Positions 16,888-26,096 of a stretch of 37,998 nucleotides of DNA are shown here, piece after piece. Position numbers and translations under genes: made by a program. Positions within the stretch are counted from its first letter, which is position 1. Each line of letters opens with the position of its first letter. The stretch comes from Verrucomicrobiota bacterium. Its GTDB lineage: Bacteria > Verrucomicrobiota > Verrucomicrobiia > Limisphaerales > JAJOIW01. The DNA lies in the NCBI GenBank assembly GCA_021209225.1, contig JAJOIW010000021.1:1-37998 (forward strand), written 5' to 3'. The notes below the pieces were generated by a model, which saw only the letters and a program-made list of their open reading frames with translations, did not search any database and was not told where the DNA came from.

Positions 16888-17441
16888 ATGAAAGAAGTTA
16901 TGAAATTTGCGGAGGACAAGATGAAAAAAGCGACGGAGCATTTAGCCCATGAGTTTGCCGGTTTGCGGACAGGCAAAGCGAGTCCGGCATTGGTGGAAGG
17001 AGTCATGGTTGAGGCCTATGGAAGTCAGATGCGACTCCGGGATGTGGCGAACGTTTCCATTCCAGAGGCGAGACAGATAGTGATTCAGCCTTGGGACATC
17101 ACAGTGATGCAGGCGATAGAGAAAGGGATTCAGAGAGCCAACCTGGGATTAAACCCGGCCGTGGATGGCAAATGTTTGTCGTTGTCATTCCGGAAATGAG
17201 TGAGGAGCGACGAGTTGATGTCACCAAACTGGCCAGAAAAGTTGCAGAGGAAGGCAGAGTAGCCATTCGTCACACACGAAGGGAAGCTATTGACCTGCTC
17301 AAGAAATCCGGAAAGGAGAGTGGGCTTCCTGAGGACGAGGTATCGAAAGGAGAGAAGGAGATACAGAAGCTCACTGATCTTTACATAAAAAAAGTGGATG
17401 AGCTGCTGGCGGCGAAAGAAAAAGAGATCATGACGATTTAA
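16888..17441 (+). CDS. frr: Ribosome recycling factor, interrupted by a one-base frame break
   Basis: Splits post-termination ribosomes together with EF-G. The first frame runs from the ATG at 16888 through FAGLRTGKASPALVEGVMVE and NLGLNPAVDGK (Lys95), then stops after a few wrong residues at 17199. The rest of the protein, MFVVVIPEMSEERRVDVTKL through to KKVDELLAAKEKEIMTI, is in the next frame starting at 17172. Adding one A to the AAA at 17170-17172 restores a continuous protein of 184 residues, the exact family length. frr is essential in bacteria and both halves are well conserved, so this is probably an undercalled homopolymer base. The site is not a canonical slippery heptamer, so programmed frameshifting is unlikely. 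Confidence 0.9.
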
Positions 17442-17818
17442 TGTGAGGTTGGCCGGTGAAGGTAAGATTTGAGGTATGGTCGTTCAGGAGGAAAATTGGA
17501 CATTGACAAATCAATCCGAACAGAGAATTCAGATTGGATAAAAGATGTAAAGCACACGGCTGAAAAATTTGTTAAGGGAGGGGCAGAAAGATTTTATTTC
17601 CAACCCTCCCTATAAATTTGTGCATGAATCAGCGGGCAATGATTTTTTGGAGAGGAATGATAAGCCAGGAGGAATCGGATGGGATGAGTTGGAGTGGAAG
17701 GATGAAGTTCAAGGGAGGGACTATGGAAGTGGATGGATGGATGGGTTTGATGGCAGTGGCGAAGGCGATGGGATTGGGTCAACTGGCAGGCTGATGGGAA
17801 AATTTGAATTAAAGATGA
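17442..17818. other. Non-coding, extremely G-rich interval between frr and the FtsB-like ORF
   Basis: No supported gene. Apart from the hairpin at 17565-17619, the notable content is base composition: in 17641-17760 the plus strand has about 52 G and only 7 C. A short GGAT tandem repeat lies at 17731-17742. Open frames here consist of low-complexity His/Pro/Ser readings on the minus strand and are not believable. Confidence 0.6.
17565..17619. terminator. Strong hairpin, possible bidirectional terminator after frr
   Basis: Perfect 8-bp stem AGGGAGGG (17575-17582) with CCCTCCCT (17604-17611), extended outward by AAATTT on both sides (17565-17570 and 17614-17619) with a small bulge; the loop is about 21 bases and T/A-rich. 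It lies about 125 bp after the frr stop and faces the minus-strand ORF ending at 17819, so it could serve both convergent units. Confidence 0.5.
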
Positions 17819-18118
17819 TCATGGTTTCGCCTGTGGGACGAGGCGGAGGATATTGCGGTTTATTTCCTCCAGCTTAGTGATGTCGCCTTGAGTGAGTTGG
17901 GAGTGCAGGTGAGAGAGTTCTGAATTATATTTTTGCAAGTTGCGTTTTGTGGCCAAGAGGTGATTCAGTTTAAGACTCGACGACTGGGTTTGGTTGTGGA
18001 GTGGGGATATCCAATGATGGATACAATAGAAGGTGACACCAAAACAAAAGATCAAAGCCAAAAGCAAGGTGCAGAAGCGGAAAATTTCGATGGTTCCTTG
18101 AGAAAATTTGAAATACAT
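17819..18118 (-). CDS. Small single-pass coiled-coil membrane protein, FtsB/DivIC-like
   Basis: A 99-residue ORF from the ATG at 18118. It has one membrane segment near residues 13-34 (FRFCTLLLALIFCFGVTFYC), then a polar helix with heptad-like leucines (about 46-75). The tail ITKLEEINRNILRLVPQAKP resembles the end of septum-formation initiator proteins (FtsB/DivIC), which commonly finish with an EEIAR-x-x-LGLV-x-PGE type sequence. If correct, it would act in the FtsB-FtsL-FtsQ division complex. The region's composition makes minus-strand ORFs likely by chance, but the TM-plus-coil layout is not a typical composition artefact. No partner division genes are nearby. Confidence 0.5.
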   Translation of the reverse strand: MYFKFSQGTIEIFRFCTLLLALIFCFGVTFYCIHHWISPLHNQTQSSSLKLNHLLATKRNLQKYNSELSHLHSQLTQGDITKLEEINRNILRLVPQAKP

Positions 18119-18532
18119 GATTCTTCTGATTGGATGAATGGATGAGGAGTGGTGGTTTCTACTGAACAGGAATAGGTGTGGGTTTGATGACTCAGGATGG
18201 AAAGAAGGGCGTTAGTGGAGTGGGAGCCTGAGATGAAATAAACGGGAGCGGTTGGATGAGATTCTGAGCAGTCCGTGTATTCATGATCTTATTCAGTGTG
18301 TGCAATTTGAGATGAGCAACCTGTTCCACCCTGCATGGAGCGTTGTGTCAATGCTGACGAGGGGGTATGAGAACCAGCACCTGGGGGCTACGGAGATTGG
18401 GAAATGCCCGGTCCTTTGCTGTCCATCTAGCCCATTTTATGATGGGCATGAGATCATGGTGGGCGGGTTTGATCAAGAAAAAGTTCGTGAGTCTGGAAAG
18501 ATGATGTGGGTTGAGTTGATGTTCAGAGGAAT
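18119..18532. other. Non-coding interval between the FtsB-like ORF and the Nudix gene
   Basis: No supported gene. Adjacent palindromes lie at 18430-18447 (GCCCAT and ATGGGC around a six-base loop) and 18447-18458 (CATGA/TCATG). The first lies about 85 bp after the Nudix stop on the minus strand and could end that transcript. A minus-strand frame extends here from under the Nudix gene (18348-18662) but is an out-of-frame shadow. Confidence 0.5.
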
Positions 18533-19072
18533 TCAGAGATGAGCGAAAAGTTTTGTTTGTGATGGATGTTGGCGGAACTTTTCCCACACACAAAGAAAGG
18601 AAGGGGCGAAGTCCGTCGGGGATGAGCCTATCCAAAGCATGAGATCCGGGAGATCGATCCATTTTCCTTCATCAATTTCAGAGGTGAGCAATGTGAATGG
18701 GCCGTTATTGTAGACTTGGTAGAGCCAGGTGAATTCGAAGCCGGTTTGCGGGCAGGCCTGTACTTTGAGCACGCGTTGGGGGGCAGCCTTAAGGAGAAGT
18801 CCCAGTTCTTCTGCGGCTTCACGGATTGCGGTCTGGTCATAATTTTCACCGGAATCGACGTGTCCACTGAATGAGGAATCCCATGTGCCGGGGTAAGTAT
18901 CTTTTGATTGTGAGCGTTTCTGGAGGAAGAGTTGCCCGGAGTCTGAAAAAACAAACCCATGAACTGCCCGGTGGAGGAGGTTTTTTGCGTGAACAATCGG
19001 GCGTCTTTCGCGGCCTATGACCTCGTCATTTTCATCAACCACATCAAAGAATTCGTCAAAGTATGAATCCAT
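18533..19072 (-). CDS. Nudix hydrolase, YfcD/IPP-isomerase-like
   Basis: 179 residues. The Nudix box is complete at residues 70-92: G-x5-E-x7-REAAEELGL within GHVDSGENYDQTAIREAAEE. The N-terminus DEFFDVVDENDEVIGRERR and LLHRAVHGFVFSDSGQLFLQ, plus WDSSFSGHVDSGE, match the subgroup annotated as YfcD-like or isopentenyl-diphosphate isomerase-like Nudix proteins. Substrate cannot be deduced; hydrolysis of a nucleoside diphosphate derivative is the family expectation. It stands alone between non-coding stretches. Confidence 0.9.
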   Translation of the reverse strand: MDSYFDEFFDVVDENDEVIGRERRPIVHAKNLLHRAVHGFVFSDSGQLFLQKRSQSKDTYPGTWDSSFSGHVDSGENYDQTAIREAAEELGLLLKAAPQRVLKVQACPQTGFEFTWLYQVYNNGPFTLLTSEIDEGKWIDLPDLMLWIGSSPTDFAPSFLCVWEKFRQHPSQTKLFAHL

Positions 19073-20123
19073 GGGGTTGAATGATAATGGGGTATGGCCG
19101 ATCTGACCAGTGAGTTAGTTACAGAAATGGCGGGAAGAAGCTGGCATGATCTGGAATTGAATTGCCCGGGATAGTGCCGATCTGATAGCGGGGAAAATGG
19201 GTGGATGGATCAGCCGGAGCCCTGGGATCGGAATCACCATCCGAATCCCGGCAGCAGGACAGAGTTGAGTCGAATTATCTGAATTCCAGATAAGCCATCG
19301 AGAGACTGCTCCCAACAGGTATTGCGATTTCGACTTTTGATCCGCCTGCAAGCCATAAACTCACCTGGGCTCACGGCTGCCATCACCCCACACTCACCAT
19401 TGGATTCTGATTGAGCGAAACGTGGAGCATTCCACCAATGCGGTAGTTTCTGAGCAGAATCAGATTGATCACACTCACCAGTAATTTTCCCACCATGCAC
19501 ATACACAATGTGATTGATCCTGGATGCTGACAAGCATCGGACAAACACCCCGGGCGACAGGAATATGGCGCATAAGCGGCCAATCCTTCTCAAAAAGTGG
19601 ATAGCTGAATTTTGTGGGAATTCAAGGAATCGGTCCAGGAACTTGAGAATCTCAGGCTGAGTCCGATGATTTCCAGGGCCAGCATGGGGAATACTGGGGA
19701 TTAAAGCTGGGATCTGAACTGTGAGACCGAGTGTCATGTGAAAGAGAATGCGGAACATTGGTCTTCAGCTTGAGCAATGAGCGGGCTGTGTCGCCAGATC
19801 AAAGAAAACGGCTAAAATGTTTATGATCAAGTGAGTGGAAAGAATGACTGAGGGGAAGCAGTGAGGATCAACCTGACGCAAAACCCGCAGATTCAATAAG
19901 TTGAAACGAAATTAGAGGAACAGTGAAAAATTAATATGATTTCACATCTTGATTGATTTATTGGCTTTTGAGCAGGGGTGGTCGACTCAGGCATTCCAGA
20001 GCAGTGGCATGGCAAACTGAATAGTGAGAGAGCACGTGTCGGAGGGGTGCTGTTTAATAAACAGGCGACCATCCAGTGCGAGCGGAGCAGTTTGGGCTCA
20101 GGAGGAATGAGCGGATGGGTGAG
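19073..20123. other. About 1 kb with no recognisable gene
   Basis: The longest gene-poor stretch. Minus-strand readings at 19234-19758 (174 codons), 19383-19583 and 19115-19351 overlap in different frames and none matches a family I know. A gene broken by several frame errors, as in the nearby sulfatase, cannot be excluded. An inverted repeat GTGAAA (19923-19928) / TTTCAC (19940-19945) around an AT-rich centre lies at the CutA end. No tRNA, SRP RNA, RNase P or tmRNA signature was seen. Confidence 0.5.
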
Positions 20124-20456
20124 TTATGTCCGGGGCATTACAGAGTTTTTAACCCAATGAAAATAATCGATGGAGACGATCATCTGGAAGCTGCCAATTT
20201 CGGGAAGCTCATATGTGTGATGTTTCTGGATATGATCCTGGAGTGAGTCAACGAGTTCCGGGATTGTTTTGAATTCGATACGCGATTCAGTGGATGACTG
20301 GATTTGTCCGTTCCAATGGTAAACCGAGCGGATGGGGAGGATTTGTGCGCACGCGGCAAGTGAGGACCGGACAGCTGACTGGGCTAGCTGGTGGGCGTGA
20401 TCTAAGGAGTCCGTTGTCGTGACGACCACTGAGATGGATGAGTGAATTGGGACCAT
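20124..20456 (-). CDS. cutA: CutA1-type divalent cation tolerance protein
   Basis: 110 residues, the usual CutA size, forming a trimeric ferredoxin-like fold in the family. Matching blocks: SISVVVTTTDSLDHAHQLAQ, SSLAACAQILPIRSVYHWNG (the AACA and Y-x-W-x-G motifs), KTIPELVDSLQDHIQKHHTY followed by ELPEI, and the final DYFHWV. The start ATG at 20456 lies 42 bp after the sulfatase stop on the same strand, so the two may be co-transcribed. Members are linked to metal tolerance, but the molecular role is uncertain. Confidence 0.92.
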   Translation of the reverse strand: MVPIHSSISVVVTTTDSLDHAHQLAQSAVRSSLAACAQILPIRSVYHWNGQIQSSTESRIEFKTIPELVDSLQDHIQKHHTYELPEIGSFQMIVSIDYFHWVKNSVMPRT

Positions 20457-20498
20457 AACTGAAGAGAGCCATTTTAGGATTTCAATGGAGAGGCGGAG

Positions 20499-22085
20499 CT
20501 ATCTGGATCGCGATCCAGCAGATTGCCACCACCCGCCTGCCGGTGTGAAATCCGGAGACAGAAACCGGGCATGTTCCATTTCACGACGAGGCATGACTTT
20601 GGCGGATTTATCATCCATGAATCTGGTATGGGCCAGTGGGTCCCAGTCCGGATTCGGTTCAGGCGCAGTGGCATGAATACTTTTCTGCCACTGCAACAAA
20701 TCCCTGGAAAGTGAAGTGACAAGATGTGGATATTCTTGGGACAGGTCCTGCGACTCACTCGGATCATTGTGAATGTGATAGAGTTCGAAGCGATGATCCT
20801 CAAGTAGTGGATCAGCTTCCAATATCCTTTTCGGATCATGGCGGTGGGTTCGCCACCTTGGTTTCCATAGTGGGGGTAGTGCCAGAACAGGGCGCGATCA
20901 GGAATAGTTTTTCCGACCAGCAGAGGAACCAGACTGAGACCATCCATATGGTGATTGGGCATGAGAGGCAGACCAGCCATTTCGAGAATGGTGGGGAAAA
21001 AATCGGTTCCTATGACTGGGACCTCACAGACTGCCCCCCGGGTGACTCCCGGCCAGAAAATGTAGAATGGCTGTCGAATCCCCCCCTTCCCATTGCCTGC
21101 CTTTTCCTCCACGCAGAGGAAGGCAACTGGTGGCAAATCCATCTCCCGACGAAACTCCCCCGTTGTCGGAGGTGAAAATAATGATGGTATTGTCGCTGAG
21201 GCCTGAGTCCTGAACCGCCTGCAGCACCAGTCCAACAGAGTCATCCAGGGCCTCCATCATTCCAGCGTAGACCGGATGATCCTGGACTTGTCGGACCTCC
21301 TGCGTGCGGTCCAGAAGGAACCGGGGCTGAGTGCGATGGGTGAGGCCCATGGTTTCGGCTTTAGTCCGGTATTTTTTCCATCGCTGCTCGGTGGTCTGGA
21401 TGGGAGCGTGAACTGAATAAAATGAGAGCATGGCAAAAAATGGGCGGGAGCCGTGAGCCTGACTTTTGATGAAGTTGGCGGTTTCTGAGGCGAGTCTGAT
21501 GGGGAGTTCCTCGCCCTGGGGGCCATCCATCAAATCCGGGTTTTTATAGGGAGAGAAAAACCACCTGGGGGGGTGCCGGCGTGGTGGCCCCCGATATTGA
21601 TGTCATACCCTTGATCGAGAGGTCCGAACCCAATATCCCCGAGGTGCCATTTACCGGCGAAAAATGTATGGTACCCGGCTGAGCGGAGGGCTTCGGCAAT
21701 GGTGGTATGTTCGAGTGGCAGTTGGGGCCGGTATTCAGCTGGCAATAAACGGGTATTTCGAGTCCATTTTTCCAGGCTGGTTCCCGCGATTGACAGCTAT
21801 GTAGTCGGTGATTCCGAGCCTGGCTGGGTATTGACCAGTTTGAATGGATGCGCGGGATGGGCTGCAAACCTGGCAGGCGGAATATCCCTGATCAAATCGC
21901 ATGGAGCGCCGGGCCAGGGCATCGATATGTGGAGTTTCGTGATAAGTGCTGCCCTCGCAGCTCAGATCCATCTTACCCAGGTCATCCACGAGGATGAAAA
22001 GAAAGTTGGGTTGTGCGCCATGGAGTGATTGAAGCAACCCAAGGAGAATCCATGTGAGGGATAAACAAGATAACCGGTGGACCAT
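20499..22085 (-). CDS. Exported type I sulfatase, interrupted by four one-base frame breaks
   Basis: Formylglycine-dependent sulfatase. The signal peptide is [20 protein letters not shown]; the metal site [13 protein letters not shown]; the formylglycine motif CSPSR within [20 protein letters not shown]; then [25 protein letters not shown], and the tail KGYWKLIHY joining [17 protein letters not shown]. These blocks lie in alternating frames. The breaks are at T5 21767-21771 (one base too many), A5 21556-21560 (one too few), C7 21080-21086 (one too many) and about 20799-20806 (one too few). Correcting them leaves a 528-residue protein with no internal stop. The insertions and deletions cancel, and each sits in or beside a homopolymer. 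This points to read errors, though a young pseudogene is possible. Substrate unknown. cutA follows. Confidence 0.85.
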
Positions 22086-22404
22086 GTGGGGAGTCTAGCT
22101 TGAATGAAGTCAATCAGGCAACGAGGAACAGACATGCAGTTTGAATAGCGGTTAAGCCCGCAGATCTTTTCAGGACACAGTATTGATGTGCAGGGCAGAA
22201 TTCCGGTTTGTTGAACTCACAAATAGGCGTATCAAAGTGGCGACAGGAGAACTGGTGGATGTGAATTGAAAATCGCATCAATCGCAGGCGGACCGGTGGC
22301 AATGACAAATTGAAGTGGTCAGGAATGGGGACTTCCGTGAATATTGCTGATCGAGATATTCGCATTTTGACTGGATAGGAAAATTGGTCATATTCAGACT
22401 GACT
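22086..22404. other. Divergent promoter region between sulfatase and Ig/propeller gene
   Basis: 319 bp separating two outward-facing genes, so promoters for both are expected here. A TTGACT hexamer at about 22368 is the only -35-like element I noted for the plus-strand gene, but it sits too close to the ATG at 22405 with no convincing -10 box. No coding frame is credible. Confidence 0.5.
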
Positions 22405-24863
22405 ATGAAGTTGAAATTACTCCCGCAAAAAGTATGGGCAAAGGCAGTGATAGGACTGATTTGCATTGGATTGGCAGGAAATGAGTTGAAGGCGACTGTG
22501 AGCCTTGAGACCAGGTGGTTTCAGTCGCCGGATATGGAACTTGATTTTCTGAGCACCGACAACACCCAACGCGGTGCGGCGATAAATCCCGTCAATGATA
22601 CCGTCGTGGTGGTAAGCCGCCGGAGTGGAAACGGTGTCTTTGTGCTGAGTGGAGAGGACGGCAGTCTTCTGAGGACGCTGGATGCCGGTTCTATAAGTGG
22701 TGGCACTTTTGGGGTCAATATGGTTGGTGTCGCTGAGGATGGAGTTATTTATGTGGGAAATCTTTCCACGAGTGCGGAATTCCCGAATTTCAAGCTCTAT
22801 CGATTTTCAACCGACGAGGAGGGATTGCAACCTGAGTTGGTATATGAGGGAGATCCGGGAGCCACGGAAGATGGGGCGACTTCGGGTCAAAGGTGGGGAG
22901 ACACCCTGGATGTGCGGGGCAGTGGGAATAATACTGAGATTGTCCTCGCCTCCCGCAATGGCACCAGAGCCGCCATATTTCAAACCAGCGACTCAGGCGT
23001 CAGCTTTACCGCCAAGGAAATTGCGATTTCCGGAATCAACAATGGCGACATTGGTCTGGGCGTAGGGTTTGGAGTTGGGCAAACGCTCTGGGGAACAGCC
23101 GCAGGCAGGCCGATATTTCATATTCAATACGATCTGGCCACTGGAGCCGGAAGTGTGGTGCGGGTCTTGGATTCAGTGGGTGTGCCTGCAGGACTGAGCA
23201 ACCTGGCCATAAGCCCCCGACGGGGAAATATCTTGCTGCCACAGATATCAACAGCCATGTGGTCAATGTGTATGATATTTCAGACCCAAACAGCGCACCA
23301 GTATTCCAATCCGCCTCAACCATGCCAACCCAGAATGGCAATACGAATGGAACGGGAGCTCTGGATTTCGATGGAGACACATTAATGGTGCTTGAGACAA
23401 ACAATGGAGTGGTGGTTTTCAATCTGATTGAGTCGACGACGGTTGTGGCACCGGAAATCATTACTGAACCCGTGGGTGGGACCATCTTTGAAGGTTCAAA
23501 TTTCGAGTTTTCCATTGTGGCGACGGGTTCCACACCTTTGGAATACCAGTGGTATAAAGATGGTGAGCTGATTGATCTTGCCACGAGTTCGGTGTTGCGA
23601 CTCGAACAGGTCAGTTCGGAACAAAGTGGAGTTTACAGTGTGGTAGTGAAAAATTCAGCTGGATCAGACACCAGCCTTGAGGTTCAGCTGACGATTCGCA
23701 AACCTGTGGATCCGAATCTGTTGACAGCTGCCTGGAGCCTGGCACCAGGGGACCGGACATTTCTGGGCACCGCCAATACAGAGCGCGGTCTTGCTTACAA
23801 CCCGGCTGGAAATCATCTGCTTATAGTCTCACGCAATGGGGGGCTCAGTTTAAACGTCCTCGACGCGGATACGGGAGAAACGCTCCATGCCATGGACACC
23901 GATCCCGGGTTGGTCTCCGGAGGCACCTTTCCATTGAATATGGTTGCCTCGGGAGATGATGGGGCGATCTATGCGGCCAATCTCACTTTGGATGGATCCA
24001 CGACTGCGTTCAAAATTTACTCCTGGGAAAGCGATGCACCGGATGCCCTGCCCTATGATTCGTTTTTCGGTGACCCGGGAAATGGAGCTGCGGAACGCTG
24101 GGGAGATTCGCTTCATGCCAGAGGATCCGGGAAAAACACTCAAATCATCGCAAGTTCCAGATCGGGCAATTTTGTCGCCATTTTCACCACCGATGATGGA
24201 CTGAATTTCAATTCCACCCTCATTGGTGGAGTCAGCGGAGGATTGGGAGTGAGCTTTGGATCCGGCAATACTTTCTGGACAACTTCAGCAGGCGCCAACC
24301 TGGACCTGTATGAGTTTGATCTTGAGGCAGCCACAGCGACGCGTGTGGTGAGTTATGATGGTTCTGTCTTTCCCTCAGGCATCTCGCCTATCGCCTTCGA
24401 TCCTGCGGGCGAATTCCTGGCGGGCATTGATCTGGGTGGCGGGGGATTACTCAAGTTGTTTGAATACAGGGGGAGCGATTCCGACCCTCTGATTCTCCTG
24501 GAAAAACCGTTTCCGGTGAGCAATCCCAATGGGAACGGGGTCGGGGCTGTCGCCTTCAGCACCAACCCCAGACGACTCTTTGCCTTGAATACAAACAATG
24601 GCATCGTCGCCTTTGATCTGGGAGAATTAACTGTCCAGCCCACGACTGTCCGCATCACCAATGCTTTCATCAATGCGGATGGACAATTTGAACTGCAGAT
24701 AGTTGGGGCTCCCGGAAGCACTGTGAACCTCAGCTCAGGCAGCAACCTGATAATTTGGGGAAATACACAATCGGTGGAACTGGATGAGGAAGGCAATGGA
24801 ACCTATACCTTACCGGTCGACAGTTCCACCTCAGCTCTGTTTGTCAGAGTGGAAAAGCCTTGA
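22405..24863 (+). CDS. Exported protein with duplicated propeller-like module and Ig domain (one frame break)
   Basis: The start is the ATG at 22405 (MKLKLLPQKVWAKAVIGLIC, a signal peptide); an in-frame TTG at 22384 only adds seven residues. Frame one runs to about 23228; the rest is one frame over. Adding an A to the AAA at 23226-23228 joins ISPRRGKYLAATDINSHVV and gives 819 residues. The protein contains two similar modules (about 30-300 and 410-730), both with RGxAxNP, SGGTF-x-x-NMV, RWGD-x-L-x-x-RGSG and SRxG blocks, separated by an Ig-like domain (YQWYKDGEL, EQSGVYSVVVKNSAGSD). The end resembles the C-terminal domain common in Verrucomicrobial surface proteins. The modules may be DUF4623-like. 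Probably cell-surface; function unknown. Confidence 0.8.
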
Positions 24864-25036
24864 ATAAATAAAACCAGTTCATCCGAAACAATCCGTTCAC
24901 ATCCGCATTCTGTGACCGGGAGAAATCCTGACGGATCCGTATCACCATCTGGAGCGGAATTGTGATATTGGACTGACCCCATCCGTATGTGAATGCGGAT
25001 AAATATATTCCCGGTTCAGGTTGCCGGGATTGTCTC

Positions 25037-25065
25037 AACCCACATCGTCTCATGCGAAGTGGGTT
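25037..25065 (+). terminator. Rho-independent-type terminator after the Ig/propeller gene
   Basis: AACCCACATCG and CGAAGTGGGTT form an 11-bp stem with one mismatch around a seven-base loop, followed by TTATT on the plus strand. It lies about 175 bp after the stop at 24863, in the convergent gap before ppk2. Confidence 0.55.
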
Positions 25066-25074
25066 TTATTCTAT

Positions 25075-25090
25075 CCATGCAGCGGCATGG
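25075..25090 (-). terminator. Hairpin downstream of ppk2
   Basis: CCATGC and GCATGG form a perfect 6-bp stem around a four-base loop, about 25 bp beyond the ppk2 stop; the minus-strand bases that follow are A/T-rich (ATAGAATAAAA). Together with the neighbouring plus-strand hairpin this looks like a convergent terminator pair. Confidence 0.4.
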
Positions 25091-25115
25091 TTGAGACTGA
25101 TCACGGGTGTATGTG

Positions 25116-25994
25116 TCAGGCTTCATCCTGAAGGAGTGTGCGCATTTTATCGAATTTCGATTTTTCCTCTGGAGAGATGGATGGATAATGCATGCCCATA
25201 TTTTTCAGGTTTTCCACAATAATCTGAGCGACCATAGCTCTCATGAAATGTTTATTATCCGCAGGAATCGAGTACCAGGGAGCCCATGGACGGGATGTGG
25301 CATTCAAAGTTTTCTGGTATGCCTGCATATAGGCATCCCAGTGCTGTCGTTCCACAACATCACCAGCTGAGAATTTCCAATTCTTCCCGGGCTCATCCAA
25401 TCGGCTCAGGAAACGTTTTTTCTGCTCTTCTTTTGAGACATTGAGAAAAAATTTCAGGATGAAAGTTCCGTTCCGGGCCAGGTGCTTTTCATGATCGAGA
25501 ATGGATTGGTATCGATGGGTCCAGAGAGATTCCAAATCATCCGGGATTTCGGGGAGTTTCTGATGAGTGAGGAATTGTGGATGAACCTGAACCACGAGTA
25601 CTTCTTCATAGTAACTTCGGTTGAAGACGCCAATTCTGCCGCGTTCCGGGAGTCTCTGAGCAGTTCGCCACAGGAAGTCATGATCCAGTTCCCGCTCACT
25701 GGGTCTTTTGAAGTTGAACACCTGGAATCCAGCTGGATTGACGCCCCGCAGAACAGCGCGAATGGTGCTGTCTTTGCCTGCGGCATCCATCGCCTGGAAT
25801 ATCAGTAAAACCGAGAACTTATCGTGGGCGTATAATATTTGCTGCAGGTCATCCAGGGACTTCACACATTCCTCAACCATCTGTTTACATTGCTTCTCGT
25901 CCGGAGCCTGGGCTGGGGGTTGGGTTGAGCACGCGTTTAAATCAAATGTGCCATCTCCAGGCACGAGGAAAGGATTACAAACTGCATTGAACAT
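25116..25994 (-). CDS. ppk2: Polyphosphate kinase 2 family protein
   Basis: Transfers phosphate between polyphosphate and nucleotides; P-loop kinase fold. The ATG at 25994 gives MFNAVCNPFLVPGDG, which matches the family N-terminus, and a 292-residue protein. The frame is open further upstream to 26363, but that would overlap the divergent permease and adds unconserved sequence. The Walker A-like loop is FQAMDAAGKDSTI (GKD at 73-75). Other blocks: RGVNPAGFQVFNFKRPSERE, FNRSYYEEVLVVQVHP (Walker B region), KFFLNVSKEEQKKRFLSRLD and PWAPWYSIPADNKHFMRAMV. It starts 102 bp from the divergent permease. Whether it prefers ADP, GDP or AMP cannot be told. Confidence 0.93.
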   Translation of the reverse strand: MFNAVCNPFLVPGDGTFDLNACSTQPPAQAPDEKQCKQMVEECVKSLDDLQQILYAHDKFSVLLIFQAMDAAGKDSTIRAVLRGVNPAGFQVFNFKRPSERELDHDFLWRTAQRLPERGRIGVFNRSYYEEVLVVQVHPQFLTHQKLPEIPDDLESLWTHRYQSILDHEKHLARNGTFILKFFLNVSKEEQKKRFLSRLDEPGKNWKFSAGDVVERQHWDAYMQAYQKTLNATSRPWAPWYSIPADNKHFMRAMVAQIIVENLKNMGMHYPSISPEEKSKFDKMRTLLQDEA

Positions 25995-26096
25995 CGCGGG
26001 ATCATAGCGCACACCTGGGCATCCATTCAAGACCGGCCAGGATGAAATCCGGACATTTGCATTTTCAATGATGCCTGTGGGTGAAATGATGGGGAC

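Noticed and set aside
17160-17200. Programmed frameshift in frr
   Set aside because: GGC AAA TGT is not a slippery heptamer, there is no clear stimulatory structure, and similar indels occur in other genes of the window.
19234-19758. 174-codon minus-strand frame as a real gene
   Set aside because: No motif, odd composition and competing frames; left as unexplained sequence.
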